The notes below the pieces were generated by a model. That model worked only from the letters and a program-made list of their open reading frames with translations, ran no database searches and was not told the DNA's origin. A stretch of DNA of 23,734 nucleotides from Spirochaetaceae bacterium (GTDB taxonomy: Bacteria > Spirochaetota > Spirochaetia > B11-G9), in contig JAUVLL010000007.1 of assembly GCA_030600745.1 (NCBI GenBank), positions 1-23,734 of the forward strand, in the 5' to 3' direction. The position numbers and the translations under genes are program-made. Of the stretch, positions 16,929 through 23,734 are shown piece after piece. The number at the start of each line of letters is the position of its first letter. Position 1 is the first letter of the stretch.

Positions 16929-18086
16929 ATGAGTTTTACTATAAAAAAGTATTGTTCTGTTCTTATTTTTCTAATATTAATTTCGTCATTTCACCTCTAT
17001 GCAGCTGATCTGGATGTTCCTAATATGGAATTAATAACCAGATCAAGCTTCGACACAGGTATACCGGTACTTTTAACCAGAGGGAAAGTCGATCTTAGAA
17101 TGAATGGCGGTTACAAACTGGGAGGAAGTTTAACCCTCGGCTTTGACAGTGCAGACCTGGGATACTCCAGTGCAGATATTGATGACTATGATAATAATGC
17201 TCAGGATCTGGCAACCTATTTATCAAATCAGACATATCTTCAGTTTCAATCAGCAGAAATAATTATCAGGAACCTGTTTTCATCTCCAACCGATCTGACA
17301 TATTTTACCGGAGCAACGGATGTTCTATGCTCAGGAGCTGAATTCCCTGATCTTTTTGGTTCTGTTTCTGTAGCAACGAGATACAAAGGGTATCTATACT
17401 TTCCGGAAAATGAATTTAACGGCATTCACAGGATAAACGGAACCGGTCTTAAAGTATCAACTACATTCGGAAGTGAAAAAAACCTTACATCGGTGTATAT
17501 CTACGAGGACGGCTACCTGGGAAACAGTCATTTCTCCAGTGACATAAGAACTCTTTTTAGCTTTGATAAAATTAAGCTGGAAGGTTTCCTGGGTGCAAGC
17601 TTCCCGGCAGCCAGTGCTGGCTTATATAGAGGCGGATGTCTTTTCTATTACAGCCCTGGAACAGCAGGTGAATTCTTTGCCCAGATCGGTGTACCACAAT
17701 GGGATCCGGGAAAAACCTTTGATATTGACAGGTTATTTTTCCTGTTTGAACCGAGAATAAAGTTGAATCCCTTAACCATTATTCTTACCCTTTTCTGGCA
17801 TCCTGGATATTATCTTCAGGACGCGACAATAGATTCCGGATCTTCTGATATTCATATAAATTTTATGCTGGGTGACCCTGAAAAAAGTACTTTTTCAGGT
17901 GGGCTTGAAGGTAGTACAACTTTTAACCCTTCAGCACTAACCGACCAGTTTGGAGTGATTGTCTCTCCATATATAAGTGCCGTAACTTCAGGAGTTATCT
18001 GGAATATAATGTTAAACACTACACTGTTACCATATTCGCTAAATGATATGTTTGAAGGTATTATCAGTGTTAAAGCGGAGTTTTAA
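16929..18086 (+). CDS. Exported protein, probable outer-membrane beta-barrel
   Basis: I do not recognise a family. The 385-aa product starts with a clear signal peptide (KKYCSVLIFLILISS, likely cut after LYA near residue 25). The rest is rich in alternating polar and hydrophobic short strands, Gly, aromatic residues and Asn/Asp turns, with no cysteine cluster or membrane helix. It ends in SVKAEF, a terminal Phe as on outer-membrane barrels recognised by BamA. This suggests a porin-like or other surface barrel. The RBS AGAGGAG lies 7 nt before the ATG. Its stop TAA is followed at once by the ATG of the next gene, so the two form a unit, and their products may work together. It is divergent from cheA. 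Confidence 0.7.
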   Translation: MSFTIKKYCSVLIFLILISSFHLYAADLDVPNMELITRSSFDTGIPVLLTRGKVDLRMNGGYKLGGSLTLGFDSADLGYSSADIDDYDNNAQDLATYLSNQTYLQFQSAEIIIRNLFSSPTDLTYFTGATDVLCSGAEFPDLFGSVSVATRYKGYLYFPENEFNGIHRINGTGLKVSTTFGSEKNLTSVYIYEDGYLGNSHFSSDIRTLFSFDKIKLEGFLGASFPAASAGLYRGGCLFYYSPGTAGEFFAQIGVPQWDPGKTFDIDRLFFLFEPRIKLNPLTIILTLFWHPGYYLQDATIDSGSSDIHINFMLGDPEKSTFSGGLEGSTTFNPSALTDQFGVIVSPYISAVTSGVIWNIMLNTTLLPYSLNDMFEGIISVKAEF

Positions 18087-18980
18087 ATGAAAAAATCAAT
18101 ACTTATTATACTATTTATTATCACATTCCTGATACCTGCTGCAGGTATGGAGATCTCAACACTTTTTCATATAAGTGATATTTCGTTTAATAAGAGTGAC
18201 ACTGCTCCGGTTTCTGATTTTTCAGGTACTTATTATCCCTGGGGCATAAGTATTTTCGGCAGTGATGAAATTAATGATGATATGTCCCTGAAAGTCGGTG
18301 TACTTTATGATCCAATATTGCGATATACAACTTATACACTGTTTGAATATCAGCATAGTTTCTTCAAACTGGGGGTGGGACCATTCTTCGGTCTGTTTAA
18401 TACAAATGAAACAATTCTTAAATCAGGAATATCAACATCAGTACGGGTAGAACTACCGGGTATAATGTTTGCCTCCTTAAAAGCAGACAGCTCAATAGGC
18501 TCCCGTTTTGTTAAGGTCGGCGATTATCTACAGGAGTTCAATGAAATTTCTGTTGGATATTATATTCCAAATGCAATTTGCTCTTTAAATCTTACCTCAA
18601 AAACTTTTGTTACAAAACAGGGGACAACTCTGGAAGTTAATGACAGTTTTACTGAATATGCATTTAAGGTGGACATTTTTCAGAAAAATGTTGCTTTCCG
18701 TGCTCTTTTCTCTTTTGCTTATCAAACACTGACACGTACTTATTTGGATACTGCTGCATCACAAACTAATGAAAATACACTTAATTCATTGATCCTCGGA
18801 ACAGATTTTACATTTAAGATAGCCAATGGTATCGATCTGATAACAAATATGGAAAGTAATATCTATTCCTTTGGATATAATGATGATACAGCTCTTACTC
18901 TTGCTACAGAATTACCTGGAGTTTTCCTGTTCCGGTTAACAACAGGTGTCAGTATTGATCTGGATGTATTTAGAAAATAA
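18087..18980 (+). CDS. Exported protein, probable beta-barrel, 297 aa
   Basis: Unrecognised protein with a signal peptide (MKKSILIILFIITFLIPAAG, likely cut near residue 20). A run of amphipathic strands with aromatic girdle-like residues follows (YTLFEYQHSFFKLGVGPFFG, SYIPN-like turns, SFAYQTLTR), consistent with a small outer-membrane barrel. It ends with FRK, so the terminal aromatic is two residues from the end. The start codon abuts the stop of the previous gene, and GGAG within that gene's end serves as RBS, which implies coupled translation. Downstream comes the palindrome-rich stretch and the convergent flaA gene. The pair sits between flaA and the che operon. A motility link is possible, but nothing in the sequence shows one. 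Confidence 0.65.
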   Translation: MKKSILIILFIITFLIPAAGMEISTLFHISDISFNKSDTAPVSDFSGTYYPWGISIFGSDEINDDMSLKVGVLYDPILRYTTYTLFEYQHSFFKLGVGPFFGLFNTNETILKSGISTSVRVELPGIMFASLKADSSIGSRFVKVGDYLQEFNEISVGYYIPNAICSLNLTSKTFVTKQGTTLEVNDSFTEYAFKVDIFQKNVAFRALFSFAYQTLTRTYLDTAASQTNENTLNSLILGTDFTFKIANGIDLITNMESNIYSFGYNDDTALTLATELPGVFLFRLTTGVSIDLDVFRK

Positions 18981-18987
18981 AGGCCCC

Positions 18988-19017
18988 CGTAGAGACGCAC
19001 GGCTGTGGGTCTCTACG
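18988..19017 (+). repeat. Perfect 9-bp hairpin, REP-like or terminator
   Basis: CGTAGAGAC (18988–18996) is repeated inverted as GTCTCTACG (19009–19017). The 12 nt between can extend the stem by CAC/GTG after one mismatch, leaving a GGCT loop. It begins 8 nt after the stop of the 297-aa protein gene. No U-run follows, so it is not a classical intrinsic terminator. Hairpins with GTAGAGACGCA/TGCGTCTCTAC arms are, from memory, a dispersed palindromic repeat in several bacterial phyla. Confidence 0.6.
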
Positions 19018-19046
19018 AACTGAATCGCACCACCAAAACCATCGAT

Positions 19047-19086
19047 ATGGTATACCATGAATGTAAGGGCAAAAGATTTTTTGCCC
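19047..19086. repeat. Two further palindromes in the convergent gap
   Basis: ATGGTATACCAT at 19047–19058 is a perfect 12-nt palindrome. GGGCAAAA (19067–19074) and TTTTGCCC (19079–19086) form an 8-bp hairpin with loop GATT. Both lie between the two converging genes and may contribute to two-way termination or protein binding. Confidence 0.5.
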
Positions 19087-19094
19087 CAACAAAA

Positions 19095-19116
19095 TACCCT
19101 CCTGTTAAGGAGGGTA
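19095..19116 (-). terminator. Intrinsic terminator of flaA
   Basis: TACCCTCC (19095–19102) pairs with GGAGGGTA (19109–19116) around a 6-nt loop. On the minus strand the stem is followed by TTTTG, and it lies 33 nt after the flaA stop. It would also hinder transcription arriving from the plus-strand genes. Confidence 0.7.
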
Positions 19117-19148
19117 GTAAACCTTTACATTTTAACTGTAATGAAATA

Positions 19149-20114
19149 TTACTCGTCTACTGTTTCTTCTCTATGAAGCAGTTTTTCTTCAAGAGCTCTT
19201 AATACCTGCATTTCACCAAGCCTGTTCCACTCAGAAGTTCTTCGTGCTTCTTCTCTTTTACCCAGAATGCCCCAGAGAGCTTCGTTATCAATATCATCAA
19301 CACCTGGAAGAATCGCAAAATCATATGTCAGTTTAACATCTTTAATATATGTTATTATATCTCCACCATCCTGAGCTGCATCTTTATAGATGATAAAACC
19401 CAACAGTTGTCTCATAGGTGTTGTTCTTGGGTACAGAGGAAACTTTGTAAGCTCTCTATTCCTGACATCATCTATATAGGCAGGGTTTTTCCACCCAAGA
19501 TCTCTCCATCCTTTGAAGTCCAGATAACCGAGAAATACATTTCTTTCCCTTCCATCCTGATCCTTAAGAATAATACCAAGACCATTTGTAAAGTTACTGC
19601 CATAAACATTTACATTGATGTTCTTAATAGCACCTACGTTTTTGACAACACCATATCCATTGAACTTACTGCCTGTTGCATCATTCTCATCTTTCTGCAT
19701 ATATGCAGGGATCTTGAATGGAGGCTCTATTATAGCATAGGCGTTAAATGGATCTTCAGGGAAATGTACCCTTATACCCATGACCGTATCACCACCATAC
19801 TTTATAGCATCAGCCTTTACAGGGGCTTCCATAGTATAAGATAGTTTTTGGTTAATAACTGTTCTGGCAGAAGAATTAAGGACAACAGCCCATTTTTCAA
19901 TTGCCAAAGAGGTTACCATCAACTTTTTTTCCTCATCTGTGTAGCCTACGCCAGCCTTTCCAGAAAAATCTACAGTCGTGGCACTATTATTGTGGTACTC
20001 ATCTCCATCATCTGCAGTCAGAGTAGAGAAATCGATAAGAACCGACTCTACAGCAGAAACCGAAAAACTAACCGCAATAAGCATAATAATAAGAAGAATT
20101 CCGAACCGTTTCAT
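19149..20114 (-). CDS. flaA: Flagellar filament outer layer (sheath) protein FlaA
   Basis: FlaA is the spirochaete-specific protein that coats the FlaB core of the periplasmic flagella. The 321-aa product has a Sec signal peptide (about residues 1–21, cut after SVSA). The mature part has the FlaA features VMGIRVHFPEDPFNAYAIIEPPF, GVVKNVGAIKNINVNVYGSNF, GYLDFKGWRDLGWKNPAY and YIKDVKLTYDFAI. The charged tail ends in a helical EEARRTSEWN…LEEKLL segment. The length is typical. The ATG has AGGAG 6 nt upstream. It has its own strong promoter and a terminator, so it is probably a single-gene transcript. It lies after the amidase/GerMN genes, as I remember for T. pallidum, and near the che genes, as in Borrelia. 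Confidence 0.93.
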   Translation of the reverse strand: MKRFGILLIIMLIAVSFSVSAVESVLIDFSTLTADDGDEYHNNSATTVDFSGKAGVGYTDEEKKLMVTSLAIEKWAVVLNSSARTVINQKLSYTMEAPVKADAIKYGGDTVMGIRVHFPEDPFNAYAIIEPPFKIPAYMQKDENDATGSKFNGYGVVKNVGAIKNINVNVYGSNFTNGLGIILKDQDGRERNVFLGYLDFKGWRDLGWKNPAYIDDVRNRELTKFPLYPRTTPMRQLLGFIIYKDAAQDGGDIITYIKDVKLTYDFAILPGVDDIDNEALWGILGKREEARRTSEWNRLGEMQVLRALEEKLLHREETVDE

Positions 20115-20154
20115 CCATTGCTCCTTTAAAAACCATTTTCAATAAGTAACTAAA

Positions 20155-20200
20155 ATTATACGCAATGATTTTTTTTTGTCAACAATTTTTCTTTTTTTTT
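20155..20200 (-). promoter_or_regulatory. Strong flaA promoter with A-tract upstream element
   Basis: On the minus strand, TTGACA (20182–20177) and TATAAT (20160–20155) are both perfect consensus boxes, 16 nt apart. Upstream lie A-tracts of 5 and 9 bases at about -39 to -53, where an UP element would bind the RNA polymerase alpha subunit. The spacer itself also begins with eight A. Transcription would start near 20148 and give a leader of about 34 nt. This is housekeeping-sigma control, not a flagellar sigma-28 motif. Confidence 0.85.
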
Positions 20201-20236
20201 AGGCACTTCGCCCATTTAATGACAATTTTCTTTCAA

Positions 20237-20686
20237 CTATAGAGTTTGTCCATCTACTGAAAGTGTTATTTTCTCTAAAAAAGGGAAATTATACATAATA
20301 TTCCGCTTTATCAGCTCTGTCATTTTTTCTGCAACAATATTAAAACCATCATCAAAAACAATTAAATCTGCAGAAAAATCAACATAAAGTAAGGATTTAT
20401 TCCGTAATAGAAGATTTTGAAGCTTTGTTTTCTCAGGAACAGCCCGCAGATGATCAATTTTACAGGGGCCCAGAATAAGTTCTTTTATAAGTAATTCTAC
20501 ATCGTCCTCTACATTATTTTGCTTGGGAATACGTCTCATCTCTCCGGAAAAACCGCTTCTGTCAGGGAAAAAAAGTACTCTTCTTACAAGCTTATCATTA
20601 AAAAAATATACAGAAATGGATACAACAAAGGTCAATACCAATGTTGATATCAGTATAACAGATGTTTTTTCCAATTTAACTATCAT
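20237..20686 (-). CDS. GerMN-domain membrane-anchored protein
   Basis: Protein of 149 aa with one N-terminal membrane anchor or uncleaved signal (about residues 9–28). A GerMN-like domain follows: VLFFPDRSGFSGEMRRIP, LLIKELILGPCKIDHLRAVPE and LLYVDFSADLI. GerMN domains occur in GerM and in lipoproteins linked to the cell wall; their ligand is not settled. The single Cys in the GPCK motif is not at a lipobox. The ATG lies 3 nt after the amidase stop, with GGGGA in the end of that gene as RBS, so the two are translated together. This suggests a shared role in peptidoglycan handling in the periplasm. Confidence 0.75.
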   Translation of the reverse strand: MIVKLEKTSVILISTLVLTFVVSISVYFFNDKLVRRVLFFPDRSGFSGEMRRIPKQNNVEDDVELLIKELILGPCKIDHLRAVPEKTKLQNLLLRNKSLLYVDFSADLIVFDDGFNIVAEKMTELIKRNIMYNFPFLEKITLSVDGQTL

Positions 20687-20689
20687 ATA

Positions 20690-21739
20690 TCAATCCCCGA
20701 GAGAATATTGCATTTCAAAATGATTAATAAAACCACTTATACCATTATAGATCCCTTCACTGATTTTCTTCAAGTATCTCTTATCACCTAATATCACGGC
20801 TTCTTCCTGATTAGTAATAAATCCCAGCTCTACCAGTACAGCAGGCATCTTTGCATTACGAACAACAAACCATGATTCTTCTTTCAATCCCCGATCTGCA
20901 ATAAAACTACCCACAGACTGATTAAGACCTTTCTGTATACTTTGAGCAAGAAGAATACTTTCTACCGTAATCTCCTCTTCCAGCATCGTATTCAATATGG
21001 GTACTACATCACTGGGTTCACTATCCAGAATACTTTGATTCAGTAATTCTCTTCTATACTCCGGAGGGAGATACCATACCTCAAATCCTTTGGCCTTTGA
21101 GTTCAGAGATGCATTTGCATGCACAGAGACAAATATAATGGACTCATTATCCTTTAATACAATCTTATTGGCAATTTCGGTACGCTGTTCAAGGGTAATA
21201 AATTCATCTACAGATCTTGTTAAAATTATTTCTTTATCACGATATATTTTTTTTAATTTATCTGCAACATCTTTGGCCACTGACAGTACAATATCCTTTT
21301 CCCTGAGTTGTATCTGATTTTCGCCATCATTGTAGCTTCCTATTGCTCCCGGATCCTTACCCCCATGCCCCGGATCAATAATAATGGCCTTTATTCTCAT
21401 TAAATCAGGTAAAATCGGTTTGGGACCCAAAATATCGTAAATAAAAGCTGCAGCTTTGTTTGAAAATAAAACAGCTCCATTATCTCCCCTCTTTACATCC
21501 ATATTTTCAGATTTTTCAGAATAATTGATTAAAAGAAATGGAATATCAGGTTTAAATATCACTGATTGCCCGAACAGAGTGAGTTCACCATATGATCTAT
21601 ATGGATTCCATCTTAGCTCTGCACCTGTTTTATCTATAATAGTATTCAGGGAGGTCATATTATCCATCGGCTCCTCTCCATAGATAAATCCCGATACTAA
21701 AAGGATGATAACAGATAGTATTGTTAATATTTTTCCCAT
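20690..21739 (-). CDS. N-acetylmuramoyl-L-alanine amidase (Amidase_3)
   Basis: Zinc-dependent periplasmic enzyme that cuts the bond between N-acetylmuramic acid and the stem peptide. It is 349 aa with a signal peptide (ILTILSVIILLVSGFIYG). An N-terminal domain of about 95 residues follows that I cannot assign firmly (AMIN-like or a small beta domain). The catalytic Amidase_3 domain runs from about residue 115. Zinc ligands are His125 (IDPGHGGKDPG), Glu147 (LREKDIVL) and His207 (FVSVHANAS). The catalytic Glu is Glu304 in MPAVLVELGFITN. It contains the usual regulatory region between His207 and Glu304. The start overlaps the end of the ATP-grasp gene by 16 nt. Confidence 0.93.
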   Translation of the reverse strand: MGKILTILSVIILLVSGFIYGEEPMDNMTSLNTIIDKTGAELRWNPYRSYGELTLFGQSVIFKPDIPFLLINYSEKSENMDVKRGDNGAVLFSNKAAAFIYDILGPKPILPDLMRIKAIIIDPGHGGKDPGAIGSYNDGENQIQLREKDIVLSVAKDVADKLKKIYRDKEIILTRSVDEFITLEQRTEIANKIVLKDNESIIFVSVHANASLNSKAKGFEVWYLPPEYRRELLNQSILDSEPSDVVPILNTMLEEEITVESILLAQSIQKGLNQSVGSFIADRGLKEESWFVVRNAKMPAVLVELGFITNQEEAVILGDKRYLKKISEGIYNGISGFINHFEMQYSLGD

Positions 21740-23382
21740 CGTGAAAACAACTCCAACAGACTCTCTTTCTCTTCTATGGTTTTTAAAATAGAATCAATAA
21801 TCCAAACTCCTCCCTGAACACCGCCCTTCATAAAACAGCGATAAAAAAGTTTACCCAATACTACACCACCAAATATATTTTCAGAAGATATCACATTTAC
21901 AGGAATAAAATTGATCTTTGTATCAATAATTTTTTGATATACCCTTTCCAGTACCTCGTCAAAAGCTCTGGAAATAGGTTTACCATGCCATTCATACGCA
22001 TTTTCCAGATCCAACGCCGGTAAACCAAGAATATTTATTCCATTTCCAGTATTCAATTTAAATTTCAGCATATTCTCCAAAGATTTAATATTCACATCGA
22101 TTTTCAGGTTAAAAGCATTTGCAACCCATGACTGAGATTTCCCGAAGAGAAACGCTTCTGTATCTGCATTACATGGTTCAAGGTGAATAAAAATATTTCT
22201 GCAGGCATCTTCTGCAGAACTTACTGCAATATCCCTATCTTTATTAACGGCAATGCAGTTTCCTGCTTTTTCTACATTATTCTCTGGAAATCTAACTTTA
22301 TCACCTACTGAAACCCTTAAGAAAAGCTCTTTTAGATTTTTATTATTTTTTATTTTTTCCAATCCGATTATATCCTGTATTACACCGGGAACTGAGATAA
22401 ACGCCCTCTCTGCAGTAGTTTTTGAAAAGAGAGGAGATAAATTCCCCGGATGCTGTCCAACTGCAATCTTCAAAGCTCCTTTTGTAAGCTCAACTCCGGA
22501 AGAATACGGGAATGTCCAGCCGGACATATATCCACCCGATAAACGGGCGGCAATCTCACCTATGTACGGCTTTCCTCTGCTGAATCTTATATCTCCTTTA
22601 GCGGCTCCCTTTGAAATTCCCAGAGCCCGTACACCGGCTCTAAAGGTATCAAAAATCTCTTCAGACACATTAGCATCCGTAATGGAAGGGATTGTATGGC
22701 CCATCTCAATAAAGTACGGTGGATAGTATATGTGCCTGTCTGCAAATCCGCAAATTGTTATTTCATTATTATAGATCAATGCATCGATGCTGAATTCAGG
22801 CCCCTCCAGATACTCCTCAATAATAACATTACCGGATCTTGAAAACAACAATGCATCTTTAACTGCATCCTTCAGCTGATTACAGTTATCTGTTCTACGA
22901 ATTCCTCTGGAACCCATATTATCAACAGGTTTTACAACCATTGGAAATTCAATACCGCTGTTTATAATTTTCTCACAATCAAGGGAAGAAACATCTCTGA
23001 CAGAGGTAAACAAAGGGGAAGATATACCATGCTTTCTAAAAGCATCACGCATTTTTACCTTATTACTTGCATTAATTGCTGCTTCAATACTTATCCCCGG
23101 AAGGTCTGCAGCTTCTGCAACCCTGGCTACAGTTTCTGAAAAATCGGTCCCTGCAGTAAAAACACCATCCAATCCAGTGCTGTTTTTGTAACTAAGTGCT
23201 GCTTTTATCATCCCTTTTGAATCTTTCAGATCAATATGTTCAAAATAATCAGCATAATCTTTGCCTGGAACATCAATAATCCCATCTGCAACAATAGTTG
23301 TCCAACCCATTTCTTTTGCAATGGTAATCGCCGGAATCTGCATAGCACCACCGCCGAGAATCAAAATAGTTGTTTTAGCCAT
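21724..23382 (-). CDS. ATP-grasp ligase with long unassigned C-terminal region
   Basis: Protein of 552 aa. Residues 1–110 are a Rossmann-like pre-ATP-grasp domain starting TTILILGGGAMQIPAITIAKE. The ATP-grasp fold follows with FPMVVKPVDNMGSRGI near residue 145, IIEEYLEGPEFSIDALI, and the metal-binding KGDIRFSRGKPYIGEIAARLSGG near residue 275. It is closest in style to carboxylate–amine ligases such as carbamoyl-phosphate synthase or PurT/PurK relatives. These make an acyl-phosphate from a carboxylate with ATP and pass it to an amine. The last 220 or so residues are unassigned. The substrate is unknown. I chose the ATG at 23382 because AAGGA precedes it; 14 codons upstream are also open. Its start overlaps the methyltransferase stop by 8 nt, and its end overlaps the amidase start. 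Confidence 0.8.
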   Translation of the reverse strand: MAKTTILILGGGAMQIPAITIAKEMGWTTIVADGIIDVPGKDYADYFEHIDLKDSKGMIKAALSYKNSTGLDGVFTAGTDFSETVARVAEAADLPGISIEAAINASNKVKMRDAFRKHGISSPLFTSVRDVSSLDCEKIINSGIEFPMVVKPVDNMGSRGIRRTDNCNQLKDAVKDALLFSRSGNVIIEEYLEGPEFSIDALIYNNEITICGFADRHIYYPPYFIEMGHTIPSITDANVSEEIFDTFRAGVRALGISKGAAKGDIRFSRGKPYIGEIAARLSGGYMSGWTFPYSSGVELTKGALKIAVGQHPGNLSPLFSKTTAERAFISVPGVIQDIIGLEKIKNNKNLKELFLRVSVGDKVRFPENNVEKAGNCIAVNKDRDIAVSSAEDACRNIFIHLEPCNADTEAFLFGKSQSWVANAFNLKIDVNIKSLENMLKFKLNTGNGINILGLPALDLENAYEWHGKPISRAFDEVLERVYQKIIDTKINFIPVNVISSENIFGGVVLGKLFYRCFMKGGVQGGVWIIDSILKTIEEKESLLELFSRWEKY

Positions 23383-23734
23383 CAATATCCTTAACCTTTT
23401 CCGCATACACTTCAAAAGTATCACCTAAACTAAAGATTTTACTTATAAAGTTAACCATTTTATACCCTGATTTTGATTTAATTTTAGAAAGACCGGGAAA
23501 TCTTTCTGCATGATGTCCTGTAACCTGAATTCGCTTAACCCTGAAGCCAAAACGCAGCAGCAGATCCGTCGTTATTGCCGGATTCCAGATAGAAATATGA
23601 TCAGAAGGAGATTCCTTAAGGAAAAGATCAATACTCTTCCTACCAGTTATGCCGGAACTATTTGGAGTAGAAAAGGCAAATAACCCACCGGGTTTCAAAA
23701 AAGTATTTACTTTGGTCAAAATTAAATTAAGATC
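23375..23734 (-). CDS. SAM-dependent methyltransferase, C-terminal part
   Basis: The reading frame runs off the right edge, so only the last 119 residues are visible. VNTFLKPGGLFAFSTPN is the typical post-motif region of class I methyltransferases (Methyltransf_23/11 type). It is followed by HISIWNPAITTDLLLRFGFRVKRI, as in enzymes that methylate small molecules or glycans. The SAM-binding motif lies outside the window. The stop overlaps the ATP-grasp start by 8 nt, so the two are translationally coupled. The substrate cannot be inferred. Confidence 0.75.
   Translation of the reverse strand, partial: DLNLILTKVNTFLKPGGLFAFSTPNSSGITGRKSIDLFLKESPSDHISIWNPAITTDLLLRFGFRVKRIQVTGHHAERFPGLSKIKSKSGYKMVNFISKIFSLGDTFEVYAEKVKDIDG

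Noticed and set aside
20201..20212. GGC/GCC hairpin next to long T-runs upstream of flaA, as a terminator
   Set aside because: The stem is 3 bp. On the minus strand the run is of A, not T. The A-tracts fit the flaA promoter instead.
1..23734. CRISPR array, intact insertion sequence or prophage genes
   Set aside because: No regularly spaced direct repeats, transposase, integrase or phage structural proteins are visible.

Overview
The window reads as chromosome of a spirochaete, probably Treponema/Spirochaeta-like. Three things point that way: a FlaA periplasmic-flagellar sheath gene, a cheA–cheW/cheR-like–cheX–cheY operon of the spirochaete type, and relaxed lipoprotein signals. Base composition is moderately A+T-rich. 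Genes are tightly packed, several overlapping by 8–16 nt, and most lie on the minus strand.

Layout from left to right. Positions 1–501 hold the 3' part of a plus-strand DNA methyltransferase. A minus-strand block follows: an S1-domain RNA-binding protein (8592–9746), a giant thioester alpha-2-macroglobulin lipoprotein (2795–8530) and penicillin-binding protein 1C (511–2805). The last two form the classical A2M/PbpC pair of envelope defence and repair. A LysE/RhtB exporter (9826–10452) lies upstream of that block. Positions 10453–11434 are gene-poor. They carry what looks like the 3' end (domains V and VI) of a decayed group II intron, a 39-codon ORF for a very basic peptide with a good promoter and RBS, and a 64-codon ORF that runs antisense into the end of a DUF1707/LiaF-like gene (11435–12037). 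A tRNA-Val(GAC) gene follows at 12108–12181.

Positions 12217–16767 are the chemotaxis operon, transcribed right to left as cheA, cheW–cheR-like fusion, cheX, cheY. Divergent from it are two plus-strand genes for exported, probably beta-barrel envelope proteins (16929–18086 and 18087–18980), joined with no gap. A 170-nt stretch rich in palindromes separates them from the convergent flaA gene (19149–20114), which has a near-consensus sigma-70 promoter with an A-tract upstream element. Upstream of flaA is a tightly overlapped minus-strand operon: a SAM methyltransferase (partial, running off the right edge), an ATP-grasp ligase, an N-acetylmuramoyl-L-alanine amidase and a GerMN-domain protein.

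Taken together, the window is about the spirochaete envelope and motility: peptidoglycan synthesis and hydrolysis (PbpC, amidase, GerMN), protease trapping (A2M), flagellar sheath (FlaA) and signalling to the flagellar motor (Che). The order amidase–small protein–flaA matches my memory of Treponema pallidum, and flaA next to che genes matches Borrelia. Here the two arrangements sit side by side, split by an inserted outer-membrane-protein pair. No CRISPR array, intact insertion sequence, prophage or complete defence island is visible.
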